Positions 25,801 through 38,600 of a DNA stretch of 64,000 nt are shown here, piece after piece. The position numbers were made by a program, and so were the translations under genes. Numbering within the stretch: the first letter of the stretch is position 1; each line of letters opens with the position of its first letter. Location: contig NC_079886.1 of NCBI RefSeq assembly GCF_029227915.1, forward strand, positions 1,178,001 to 1,242,000. The letters run 5' to 3'. The notes under the pieces are model-generated. The model ran no database searches. It had not been told where the DNA came from and saw only the letters and a list, made by a program, of their open reading frames with translations. This DNA is from Hydractinia symbiolongicarpus. Taxonomy: Eukaryota > Cnidaria > Hydrozoa > Anthoathecata > Hydractiniidae.

Positions 25801-26796
25801 AGTACGGGATTTACGGGAAATCGCGGGTTTTCGTTTGCCGGCGATTAAACTTCTTTTATTTAGCGTCTCATCAAAAATAAAAACATTTTTGAAAACTACA
25901 AGTCTCATGCGTTTTAGTGGTGAAAAAATAATTTAAAAAATCGTTCTGAAAATGAGTTTATTCACAGGGTACTTTCTTTGTATACATTCAACTATACGGG
26001 CCGAGCCAGGGATTTACGGGAAAAGCGGGTTTTCGGTTGTCGGCGATTAAACTGCCTTCATTCGGCGTCTCATCAAAAATGTAAACATTTTTGAATACTA
26101 CAAGTCTCATTCGTTCTAGTGGTGCAGAAATAATTTGAAAAATCGTTCGGGAAATCAGTTTACTCCCTGGGTACTTTCTTTTATACATTCGACTATACGG
26201 GCCAAGTTCGGGATTTACAGGAAATCCCGGGTTTTCCTTTGCCAGCGATTAACTTCTTTTATTCAGCGTCTCATCAAAAATGAAAACATTTTTGAAAACT
26301 ACAAGTCTCATGCGTTTTAGTGGTGAAAAGATAATTTAAAAAATCGTTCGGGAAATGAGTTTACTCCCTGGGTACTTTCTTTGTATACTTTTGATTATAC
26401 GGGTCGTTTCCGGGATTTACGGGAAATCGCGGGTTTTCGTTTGCCGGCGATTAAACTTGTTTTATTTAGCGTCTCATCAAAAATGAAAATATTGTTTAAA
26501 ACTACAAGTCTCATGCGTTTTAGTGGTGAAAAAATATTTTAAAAAATCGTTCTGAAAATGAGTTTATTCACAGGGTACTTTCTTTGTATACATTCAAATA
26601 TACGGGCCGAGCCAGGGATTTACGGGAAAAGCGGGTTTTCGGTTGTCGGCGATTAAACTGCCTTCATTCGGCGTCTCATCAAAAATGTAAACATTTTTGA
26701 ATACTACAAGTCTCATTCGTTCTAGTGGTGCAGAAATAATTTGAAAAATCGTTCGGGAAATCAGTTTACTCCCTGGGTACTTTCTTTTATACATTC
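19710..26796 (+). repeat. 35-monomer HOR unit, copy 2 (7087 bp)
   Basis: This is a near-exact copy of 12624-19709. Differences seen while reading are few and mostly single bases: near 14828/21915 (CCGTGAG versus CCCTGAG), 13341/20427 (AACTAC versus AATAC), 17636/24723 (AATCG versus AATGG), the A/T tract at 18190/25277, and 19649/26736 (TAGTCG versus TAGTGG). After 26797 the sequence continues in A type, which copy 1 would have done without the duplication, so the crossover site can be placed inside GACTATACGGGCC. Confidence 0.9.
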
Positions 26797-27330
26797 GACT
26801 ATACGGGCCAAGTTCGGGATTTACAGGAAATCCCGGGTTTTCCTTCGCCAGCGATTAACTTCTTTTATTCAGCGTCTCATCAAAAATGAAAACATTTTTG
26901 AAAACTACAAGTCTCATGCGTTTTAGTGGTGAAAAGATAATTTAAAAAATCGTTGGGGAAATGAGTTTACTCCCTGGGTACTTTCTTTGTATACTTTTGA
27001 TTATACGGGTCGTTTCCGGGATTTACGGGAAATCGTGGATTTTCGTTTGCCGGCGAATAAACTTGTTTTATTTAGCGTCTCATCAAAAATGAAAAATTTT
27101 TTGAAAACTACAAGTGTCATGCGTTTTAGTGGTGAAAAATAATTTAAAAAATCCTTCTAAAAATGAGTTTATTCACAGGGTACTTTCTTTGTATACATTC
27201 AACTATACGGGCCGAGCCAGGGATTTACGGGAAAAGCGGGTTTTCGGTTGTCGGCGAATAAACTGCCTTCATTCGGCGTCTCATCAAAAATGTAAACATT
27301 TTTGGATACTATAAGTCTCATTCGTTCTAG
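25945..27330 (+). repeat. 3-monomer HOR (606 bp) repeated
   Basis: C-type starts at about 25945, 26549 and 27151 are spaced by three monomers. Each C is followed by an A-like unit with GTTTTCCTT(T/C)GCCAGCGATTAAC, then a unit with ATTATACGGGTCGTTTCC. The 606-bp step continues past the end of the 7.09-kb unit, so the trimer expansion and the large duplication overlap. Confidence 0.75.
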
Positions 27331-29640
27331 TGGTGCAGAAATAATTTGAAAAATCGTTCGGGAAATCAGTTTACTCCCTGGGTACTTTCTTTTATACATT
27401 CGACTATACGGGCCAAGTTCGGGATTTACAGGAAATCCCGGGTTTTCGTTTGCCAGCGAATAAACTTGTTTTATTTAGCGTCTCATCAAAAATGAAAACA
27501 TTGTTGAAAACTACAAGTCTCATGCGTTTTAGTGGTGAAAAAATAATTTAAAAAATCGTTCGGGAAATGAGTTTACTCCCTGGGTACTCTCTTTGTATAC
27601 TTTTGATTATACGGGTCGTGTCCGGGATTTACGGGAAATCGCGGGTTTTCGTTTGCCGGCGATTAAACTTGTTTTATTTAGCGTCTCATAAAAAATGAAA
27701 ACATTTTTGAAAACTACAAGTCTCATGCGTTTTAGTGGTGAAAAAATAATTTAAAAAATCGTTCGGGAAATGAGTTTACTCCCTGGGTACTTTCTTTGTA
27801 TACTTTTGACTATACGGGCCGAGTCCGGAATTTGCGGGAAATCGCAGGTTTTCGTTTGCCGGCGATTAAACTTTTTTTATTCAGCGTCTCATCAAAAATG
27901 AAAACATTTTTGAAAACTACAAGTGTCATGCGTTTTAGTGGTGAAAAAATAATTTAAAATATCGTTCGGGAAATGAGTTTACTCCCTGAGTACTTTCTTT
28001 GTATACTTTTGACTATACGGGCCGAGTACGGGATTTACGGGAAATCGCGGGTTTTCGTTTGCCGGCGATTAAACTTCTTTTTTTCAGCGTCTTCTCAAAA
28101 ATGAAAACATTTTTGAAAACTACAAGTCTCATGCGTTTTAGTGGTGAAAAAATAATTTAAAAAATCGTTCTGAAAATGAGTTTATTCACAGGGTACTTTC
28201 TTTGTATACATTCAAATATACGGGCCGAGCCAGGGATTTACGGGAAAAGCGGGTTTTCGGTTGTCGGCGATTAAACTGCCTTCATTCGGCGTCTCATCAA
28301 AAATGTAAACATTTTTGAATACTACAAGTCTCATTCGTTCTAGTGGTGCAGAAATAATTTGAAAAATCGTTCGGGAAATCATTTTACTCCCTGGGTACTT
28401 TCTTTTATACATTCGACTATACGGGCCAAGTTCGGGATTTACAGGAAATCCCGGGTTTTAGTTTGCCAGCGATTAAACTTCTTTTATTCAGCGTCTCATC
28501 AAAAATGAAAACATTTTTGAAAACTACAAGTCTCATGCGTTTTAGTGGTGAAAAGATAATTTAAAAAATCGTTCGGGAAATGAGTTTACTCCCTGGGTAC
28601 TTTCTTTTTATACTTTTGATTATACGGGTCGTTTCCGGGATTTACGGGAAATCGCGGATTTTCGTTTGCCGGCGAATAAACTTGTTTTATTTAGCGTCTC
28701 ATCAAAAATGAAAAATTTTTTGAAAACTACAAGTGTCATGCGTTTTAGTGGTGAAAAATAATTTAAAAAATCCTTCTGAAAATGAGTTTATTCACAGGGT
28801 ACTTTCTTTGTATACATTCAACTATACGGGCCGAGCCAGGGATTTACGGGAAAAGCGGGTTTTCGGTTGTCGGCGAATAAACTGCCTTCATTCGGCGTCT
28901 CATCAAAAATGTAAACATTTTTGAATACTATAAGTCTCATTCGTTCTAGTGGTTCAGAAATAATTTGAAAAATCGTTCGGGAAATCAGTTTACTCCCTGG
29001 GTACTTTCTTTTATACATTCGACTATATGGGCCAAGTTTGGGATTTACAGGAAATCCCGGGTTTTCGTTTGCCAGCGATTAAACTTGTTTTATTTAGCGT
29101 CTCATCAAAAATGAAAACATTTTTGAAAACTACAAGTCTCATGCGTTTTAGTGGTGAAAAGATAATTTAAAAAATCGTTCGGGAAATGAGTTTACTCCCT
29201 GGGTACTTTCTTTTTATACTTTTGATTATACGGGTCGTTTCCGGGATTTACTGGAAATCGCGGATTTTCGTTTGCCGGCGAATAAACTTGTTTTATTTAG
29301 CGTCTCATCAAAAATGAAAATTTTTTTGAAAACTACAAGTGTCATGCGTTTTAGTGGTGAAAAATAATTTAAAAAATCCTTCTGAAAATGAGTTTATTCA
29401 CAGGGTACTTTCTTTGTATACATTCAACTATACGGGCCGAGCCAGGGATTTACGGGAAAAGCGGGTTTTCGGTTGTCGGCGAATAAACTGCCTTCATTCG
29501 GCGTCTCATCAAAAATGTAAACATTTTTGAATACTATAAGTCTCATTCGTTCTAGTGGTGCAGAAATAATTTGAAAAATCGTTCGGGAAATCAGTTTACT
29601 CCCTGGGTACTTTCTTTTATACATTCGACTATACGGGCCA
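27151..29640 (+). repeat. 8- and 3-monomer repeats with GTCGTTTCC units
   Basis: C-type units at about 27151, 28166, 28772 and 29378 are separated by 1015, 606 and 606 bp. The B2/C boundary at 27114 recurs at 28733 (1619 bp, eight monomers) and at 29339. The intervening units carry ACGGGTCGTTTCCGGG, GAAAAGATAATTT and shortened A/T tracts (A5T6 or A4T7). The copies differ by scattered substitutions, so this block is less homogeneous than the 7.09-kb unit. Confidence 0.7.
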
Positions 29641-30187
29641 AGTTCGGGATTTACAGGAAATCCCGGGTTTTCGTTTGCCAGCGATTAAACTTGTTTTATT
29701 TAGCGTCTCATCAAAAATGAAAACATTGTTGAAAACTACAAGTCTCATGCGTTTTAGTGGTGAAAAAATAATTTAAAATATCGTTCGGGAAATGAGTTTA
29801 CTCCCTGAGTACTTTCTTTGTATACTTTTGACTATACGGGCCGAGTACGGGATTTACAGGAAATCCCGGGTTTTCGTTTGCCAGCGATTAAACTTCTTTT
29901 ATTCAGCGTCTTCTCAAAAATGAAAACATTTTTGAAAACTACAAGTCTCATGCGTTTTAGTGGTGAAAAAATAATTTGAAAAATCGTTCGGGAAATGAGT
30001 TTACTCCCTGGGTACTCTCTTTGTATACTTTTGATTATACGGGTCGTGTCCGGGATTTACGGGAAATCGCGGGTTTTCGTTTGCCGGCGATTAAACTTGT
30101 TTTATTTAGCGTCTCATCAAAAATAAAAACATTTTTGAAAACTACAAGTCTCATGCGTTTTAGTGGTGAAAAAATAATTTAAAAAAT

Positions 30188-30390
30188 CGTTCTGAAAATG
30201 AGTTTATTCACAGGGTACTTTCTTTGTATACATTCAACTATACGGGCCGAGTACGGGATTTACGGGAAATCGCGGGTTTTCGTTTGCCGGCGACTAAACT
30301 TCTTTTATTCAGCGTCTTCTCAAAAATGAAAACATTTTTGAAAACTACAAGTCTCATGCGTTTTAGTGGTGAAAAAATAATTTAAAAAAT
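30188..30390 (+). repeat. Chimeric C/B monomer
   Basis: It starts as C (CGTTCTGAAAATGAG, TTCACAGGG, ATTCAACTATAC) and changes to B at GGGCCGAGTACGGG, continuing TTTGCCGGCGACTAAAC and CGTCTTCTC. The exchange point falls in ACTATACGGGCCGAG at about 30236-30250. Confidence 0.82.
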
Positions 30391-31923
30391 CGTTCGGGAA
30401 TTGAGTTTACTCCCTGGGTACTTTCTTTGTATAATTTTGACTATACGGGCCGAGTCCGGGATTTAGGGAAAATCGCGGGTTTTCGTTTGCCGGCGAATAA
30501 ACTTCATTTATTTAGCGTCTCATCAAAAATGAAAACATTTTTAAAAACTACAAGTCTCATGCGTTTTAGTGGTGAAAAAATAATTTAAAAAATCGTTCGG
30601 GAAATGAGTTTACTCCCTGGGTACTTTCTTTGTATACTTTTGACTATACGGGCCGAGTCCGGGATTTGCGGGAAATCGCAGGTTTTCGTTTGCCGGCGAT
30701 TAAACTTCTTTTATTCAGCGTCTCATCAAAAATGAAAACATTTTTGAAAACTACAAGTGTCATGCGTTTTAGTGGTGAAAAAATAATTTAAAATATCGTT
30801 CGGGAAATGAGTTTACTCCCTGAGTACTTTCTTTGTATACTTTTGACTATACGGGCCGAGTACGGGATTTACGGGAAATCGCGGGTTTTCGTTTGCCGGC
30901 GATTAAACTTCTTTTTTTCAGCGTCTTCTCAAAAATGAAAACATTTTTGAAAACTACAAGTCTCATGCGTTTTAGTGGTGAAAAAATAATTTAAAAAATC
31001 GTTCTGAAAATGAGTTTATTCACAGGGTACTTTCTTTGTATACATTCAACTATACGGGCCGAGCCAGGGATTTACGGGAAAAACGGGTTTTCGGTTGTCG
31101 GCGATTAAACTGCCTTCATTCGGCGTCTCATCAAAAATGTAAACATTTTTGAATACTACAAGTCTCATTCGTTCTAGTGGTGCAGAAATAATTTGAAAAA
31201 TCGTTCGGGAAATCAGTTTAATCCCTGGGTACTTTCTTTTATACATTCGACTATACGGGCCAAGTTCGGGATTTACAGGAAATCCCGGGTTTTCGTTTGC
31301 CAGCAATTAAACTTCTCTTATTCAGCGACTTATATAAAATGAAAACATTTTTGAAAACTACAAGTCTCATGCGTTTTAGTGGTGAAAAAATAATTTAAAA
31401 AATCGTTCGGGAAATGAGTTTATTCCCTGGGTACTCTCTTTGTATACTTTTGATTATACGGGTCGTGTCCGGGATTTACGGGAAATCGCGGGTTTTCGTT
31501 TGCCGGCGATTAAACTTGTTTTATTTAGCGTCTCATCAAAAATGAAAATATTGTTGAAAACTACAAGTCTCATGCGTTTTAGTGGTGAAAAAATAATTTA
31601 AAATATCGTTCGGGAAATGAGTTTACTCCCTGAGTACTTTCTTTGTATACTTTTGACTATACGGGCCGAGTACGGGATTTACGGGAAATCGCGGGTTTTC
31701 GTTTCCCGACGATTAAACTTCTTTTATTCAGCGTCTTCTCAAAAATGAAAACATTTTTGAAAACTGCAAGTCCCATTCGTTTTAGTCGTGAAAAAATAAT
31801 TTAAAAAATCGTTCTGAAAATGAGTTTATTCACAGGGTACTTTCTTTGTATACATTCAAATATACGGGCCGAGCCAGGGATTTACGGGAAAAGCGGGTTT
31901 TCGGTTGTCGGCGATTAAACTGC

Positions 31924-34900
31924 TTTCATTCGGCGTCTCATCAAAAATGTAAACATTTTTGAATACTACAAGTCTCATTCGTTCTAGTGGTGCAGAAATA
32001 ATTTGAAAAATCGTTCGGGAAATCAGTTTACTCCCTGGGTACTTTCTTTGTATACATTCAACTATACGGGCCGAGCCAGGGATTTACGGAAAAAGCGGGT
32101 TTTCGGTTGTCAGCGATTAAACTGCCTTCATTCGTCGTCTCATCAAAAATGTAAACATTTTTGAATACTACAAGTCTCATTCGTTCTAGTGGTGCAGAAA
32201 TAATTTGAAAAATCGTTCGGGAAATCAGTTTACTCCCTGGGTACTTCCTTTTATACATTTGACTATACGGGCCAAGTTCGGGATTTACAGGAAATCCCGG
32301 GTTTTCGTTTGCCAGCGATTTAACTTCTCTTATTCAGCGTCTCATCTAAAATGAAAACATTTTTTAAAACTACAAGTCTCATGCGTTTTAGTGGTGAAAA
32401 AATAATTTAAAAAATCGTTCGGGAAATGAGTTTATTCCCTGGGTACTCTCTTTGTATACTTTTGATTATACGGGTCGTGTCCGGGATTTACGGGAAATCG
32501 CGGGTTTTCGTTTGCCGGCGATTAAACTTGTTTTATTTAGCGTCTCATCAAAAATGAAAATATTGTTGAAAACTACAAGTCTAATGCGTTTTAGTGGTGA
32601 AAAAATAATTTAAAATATCGTTCGGGAAATGAGTTTACTCCCTGAGTACTTTCTTTGTATACTTTTGACTATACGGGCCGAGTACGGGATTTACGGGAAA
32701 TCGCGGATTTTCGTTTGCCGGCGAATAAACTTGTTTTATTTAGCTTCTCCTAAAAAATGAAAAAAAATTTTTGAAAACTACAAGTGTCATGCGTTTTAGT
32801 GGTGAAAAATAATTTAAAAAATCCTTCTGAAAATGAGTTTATTCACAGGGTACTTTCTTTGTATACATTCAACTATACGGGCCGAGCCAGGGATTTACGG
32901 GAAAAGCGGGTTTTCGGTTGTCGGCGAATAAACTGCCTTCATTCGACGTCTCATCAAAAATGTAAACATTTTTGAATACTACAAGTCTCATTCGTTCTAG
33001 TGGTGCATAAATAAATTGATAAATCGTTCGGGAAATCAGTTTACTCCCTGGGTACTTTCTTTTATACGTTCGACTATACGGGCCAAGTTCGGGATTTACA
33101 GGAAATCCCGGGTTTTCGTTTGCCAGCGATTAAACTTGTTTTATTTAGCGTCTCATCAAAAATGAAAACATTGTTGAAAACTACAAGTCTCATGCGTTTT
33201 AGTGGTGAAAAAATAATTTAAAATATCGTTCGGGAAATGAGTTTACTCCCTGGGTACTTTCTTTGTATACTTTTGACTATACGGGCCGAGTCCGGGATTT
33301 GCAGGAAATCGCAGGTTTTCGTTTGCCGGCGATTAAACTTCTTTTATTCAGCGTCTCATCAAAAATGAAAACATTTTTGAAAACTACAAGTGTCATGCGT
33401 TTTAGTGGTGAAAAAATAATTTAAAATATCGTTCGGGAAATGAGTTTACTCCCTGAGTACTTTCTTTGTATACTTTTGACTATACGGGCCGAGTACGGGA
33501 TTTACGGGAAATCGCGGGTTTTTGTTTGCCGGCGATTAAACTTCTTTTTTTTAGCGTCTTCTCAAAAATGAAAACATTTTTGAAAACTACAAGTCTCATG
33601 CGTTTTAGTGGTGAAAAAATAATTTAAAAAATCGTTCTGAAAATGAGTTTATTCACAGGGTACTTTCTTTGTATACATTCAACTATACGGGCCGAGCCAG
33701 GGATTTACGGGAAAAGCGGGTTTTCGGTTGTCGGCGATTAAACTGCCTTCATTCGGCGTCTCATCAAAAATGTAAACATTTTTGAATACTACAAGTCTCA
33801 TTCGTTCTAGTGGTGCAGAAATAATTTGAAAAATCGTTCGGGAAATCAGTTTACTCCCTGGGTACTTTCTCTGTATACATTCAACTATACGGGCCGAGCC
33901 AGGGATTTACGGAAAAAGCGGGTTTTCGGTTGTCAGCGATTAAACTGCCTTCATTCGTCGTCTCATCAAAAATGTAAACATTTTTGAATACTACAAGTCT
34001 CATTCGTTCTAGTGGTGCAGAAATAATTTGAAAAATCGTTCGGGAAATCAGTTTACTCCCCGGGTACTTCCTTTTATACATTTGACTATACGGGCCAAGT
34101 TCGGGATTTACAGGAAATCCCGGGTTTTCGTTTGCCAGCGATTTAACTTCTCTTATTCAGCGTCTCATCTAAAATGAAAACATTTTTTAAAACTACAAGT
34201 CTCATGCGTTTTAGTGGTGAAAAAAAAATTTAAAAAATCGTTCGGGAAATGAGTTTATTCCCTGGGTACTCTCTTTGTATACTTTTGATTATACGGGTCG
34301 TGTCCGGGATTTACGGGAAATCGCGGGTTTTCGTTTACCGGCGATTAAACTTGTTTTATTTAGCGTCTCATCAAAAATCAAAATATTGTTGAAAACTACA
34401 AGTCTAATGCGTTTTAGTGGTGAAAAAATAATTTAAAATATCGTTCGGGAAATGAGTTTACTCCCTGAGTACTTTCTTTGTATACTTTTGACTATACGGG
34501 CCGAGTACGGGATTTACGGGAAATCGCGGATTTTCGTTTGCCGGCGAATAAACTTGTTTTATTTAGCTTCTCCTAAAAAATGAAAAAAAATTTTTGAAAA
34601 CTACAAGTGTCATGCGTTTTAGTGGTGAAAAATAATTTAAAAAATCCTTCTGAAAATGAGTTTATTCACAGGGTACTTTCTTTGTATACATTCAACTATA
34701 CGGGCCGAGCCAGGGATTTACGGGAAAAGCGGGTTTTCGGTTGTCGGCGAATAAACTGCCTTCATTCGACGTCTCATCAAAAATGTAAACATTTTTGAAT
34801 ACTACAAGTCTCATTCGTTCTAGTGGTGCATAAATAAATTGATAAATCGTTCGGGAAATCAGTTTACTCCCTGGGTACTTTCTTTTATACGTTCGACTAT

Positions 34901-35690
34901 ACGGGCCAAGTTCGGGATTTACAGGAAATCCCGGGTTTTCGTTTGCCAGCGATTAAACTTGTTTTATTTAGCGTCTCATCAAAAATGAAAACATTGTTGA
35001 AAACTACAAGTCTCATGCGTTTTAGTGGTGAAAAAATAATTTAAAATATCGTTCGGGAAATGAGTTTACTCCCTGGGTACTTTCTTTGTATACTTTTGAC
35101 TATACGGGCCGAGTCCGGGATTTGCGGGAAATCGCAGGTTTTCGTTTGCCGGCGATTAAACTTCTTTTATTCAGCGTCTCATCGAAAATAAAAACATTTT
35201 TGAAAACTACAAGTGTCATGCGTTTTAGTGGTGAAAAAATAATTTAAAATATCGTTCGGGAAATGAGTTTACTCCCTGAGTACTTTCTTTGTATACTTTT
35301 GACTATACGGGCCGAGTACGGGATTTACGGGAAATCGCGGGTTTTCGTTTGCCGGCGATTAAAATTCTTTTTTTTAGCGTCTTCTCAAAAATGAAAACAT
35401 TTTTGAAAACTACAAGTCTCATGCGTTTTAGTGGTGAAAAAATAATTTAAAAAATCGTTCTGAAAATGAGTTTATTCACAGGGTACTTTCTTTGTATACA
35501 TTCAACTATACGGGCCGAGCCAGGGATTTACGGGAAAAGCGGGTTTTCGGTTGTCGGCGATTAAACTGCCTTCATTCGGCGTCTCATCAAAAATGTAAAC
35601 ATTTTTGAATACTACAAGTCTCATTTGTTCTAGTGGTGCAGAAATAATTTGAAAAATCGTTCGGGAAATCAGTTTAATCCCTGGGTACTT
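31924..35690 (+). repeat. 9-monomer tandem duplication (1823-bp offset)
   Basis: 31924-33746 is repeated from 33747, with markers at 32058 and 32784 recurring at 33881 and 34607. Homology ends near 35690. Single-base differences include TTCTTTG/TTCTCTG, TTTGCAGG/TTTGCGGG and ATAATTT/AAAATTT. The block resembles 4.7-7.6 kb in subtype order. Confidence 0.78.
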
Positions 35691-38600
35691 TCTTTTATAC
35701 ATTCGACTATACGGGCCAAGTTCGGGATTTACAGGAAATCCCGGGTTTTCGTTTGCCAGCAATTAAACTTCTCTTATTCAGCGACTCATATAAAATGAAA
35801 ACATTTTTGAAAACTACAAGTCTCATGCGTTTTAGTGGTGAAAAAATAATTTAAAAAATCGTTCGGGAAATGAGTTTATTCCCTGGGTACTCTCTTTGTA
35901 TACTTTTGATTATACGGGTCGTGTCCGGGATTTACGGGAAATCGCGGGTTTTCGTTTGCCGGCGATTAAACTTGTTTTATTTAGCGTCTCATCAAAAATG
36001 AAAATATTGTTGAAAACTACAAGTCTCATGCGTTTTAGTGGTGAAAAAATAATTTAAAATATCGTTCGGGAAATGAGTTTACTCCCTGAGTACTTTCTTT
36101 GTATACTTTTGACTATACGGGCCGAGTACGGGATTTACGGGAAATCGCGGGTTTTCGTTTCCCGGCGATTAAACTTCTTTTATTCAGCGTCTTCTCAAAA
36201 ATGAAAACATTTTTGAAAACTGCAAGTCCCATTCGTTTTAGTGGTGAAAAAATAATTTAAAAAATCGTTCTGAAAATGAGTTTATTCACAGGGTACTTTC
36301 TTTGTATACATTCAACTATACGGGCCGAGCCAGGGATTTACGGGAAATGGCGGGTTTTCGTTTGCCGGCGATTAAACTTCTTTTATTCAGTGTCTCATCA
36401 AAAATGAAAACATTTTTGAATACTACAAGTCTCATTCGTTCTAGTGGTGCAGAAATAATTTGAAAAATCGTTCGGGAAATCAGTTTAATCCCTGGGTACT
36501 TTCTTTTATACATTCGACTATACGGGCCAAGTTCGGGATTTACAGGAAATCCCGGGTTTTCGTTTGCCAGCAATTAAACTTCTCTTATTCAGCGACTCAT
36601 ATAAAATGAAAACATTTTTGAAAACTACAAGTCTCATGCGTTTTAGTGGTGAAAAAATAATTTAAAAAATCGTTCGGGAAATGAGTTTATTCCCTGGGTA
36701 CTCTCTTTGTATACTTTTGATTATACGGGTCGTGTCCGGGATTTACGGGAAATCGCGGGTTTTCGTTTGCCGGCGATTAAACTTGTTTTATTTAGCGTCT
36801 CATCAAAAATGAAAATATTGTTGAAAACTACAAGTCTAATGCGTTTTAGTGGTGAAAAAATAATTTAAAATATCGTTCGGGAAATGAGTTTACTCCCTGA
36901 GTACTTTCTTTGTATACTTTTGACTATACGGGCCGAGTACGGGATTTACGGGAAATCGCGGATTTTCGTTTGCCGGCGAATAAACTTGTTTTATTTAGCT
37001 TCTCCTAAAAAATGAAAAAAAATTTTTGAAAACTACAAGTGTCATGCGTTTTAGTGGTGAAAAATAATTTAAAAAATCCTTCTGAAAATGAGTTTATTCA
37101 CAGGGTACTTTCTTTGTATACATTCAACTATACGGGCCGAGCCAGGGATTTACGGGAAAAGCGGGTTTTCGGTTGTCGGCGAATAAACTGCCTTCATTCG
37201 ACGTCTCATCAAAAATGTAAACATTTTTGAATACTACAAGTCTCATTCGTTCTAGTGGTGCATAAATAAATTGATAAATCGTTCGGGAAATCAGTTTACT
37301 CCCTGGGTACTTTCTTTTATACGTTCAACTATACGGGCCAAGTTCGGGATTTACAGGAAATCCCGGGTTTTCGTTTGCCAGCGATTAAACTTGTTTTATT
37401 TAGCGTCTCATCAAAAATGAAAACATTGTTGAAAACTACAAGTCTCATGCGTTTTAGTGGTGAAAAAATAATTTAAAATATCGTTCGGGAAATGAGTTTA
37501 CTCCCTGGGTACTTTCTTTGTATACTTTTGACTATACGGGCCGAGTCCGGGATTTGCGGGAAATCGCAGGTTTTGGTTTGCCGGCGATTAAACTTCTTTT
37601 ATTCAGCGTCTCATCAAAAATGAAAACATTTTTGAAAACTACAAGTGTCATGCGTTTTAGTGGTGAAAAAATAATTTAAAATATCGTTCGGGAAATGAGT
37701 TTACTCCCTGAGTACTTTCTTTGTATACTTTTGACTATACGGGCCGAGTACGGGATTTACGGGAAATCGCGGGTTTTCGTTTGCCGGCGAATAAACTTCT
37801 CTTATTCAGCGACTCATATAAAATGAAAACATTTTTGAAAACTACAAGTCTCATGCGTTTTAGTGGTGAAAAAATAATTTAAAAAATCGTTCGGGAAATG
37901 AGTTTATTCCCTGGGTACTCTCTTTGTATACTTTTGATTATACGGGTCGTGTCCGGGATTTACGGGAAATCGCGGGTTTTCGTTTGCCGGCGATTAAACT
38001 TGTTTTATTTAGCGTCTCATCAAAAATGAAAATATTGTTGAAAACTACAAGTCTAATGCGTTTTAGTGGTGAAAAAATAATTTAAAATATCGTTCGGGAA
38101 ATGAGTTTACTCCCTGAGTACTTTCTTTGTATACTTTTGACTATACGGGCCGAGTACGGGATTTACGGGAAATCGCGGATTTTCGTTTGCCGGCGAATAA
38201 ACTTGTTTTATTTAGCTTCTCCTAAAAAATGAAAAAAAATTTTTGAAAACTACAAGTGTCATGCGTTTTAGTGGTGAAAAATAATTTAAAAAATCCTTCT
38301 GAAAATGAGTTTATTCACAGGGTACTTTCTTTGTATACATTCAACTATACGGGCCGAGCCAGGGATTTACGGGAAAAGCGGGTTTTCGGTTGTCGGCGAA
38401 TAAACTGCCTTCATTCGACGTCTCATCAAAAATGTAAACATTTTTGAATACTACAAGTCTCATTCGTTCTAGTGGTGCATAAATAAATTGATAAATCGTT
38501 CGGGAAATCAGTTTACTCCCTGGGTACTTTCTTTTATACGTTCGACTATACGGGCCAAGTTCGGGATTTACAGGAAATCCCGGGTTTTCGTTTGCCAGCG

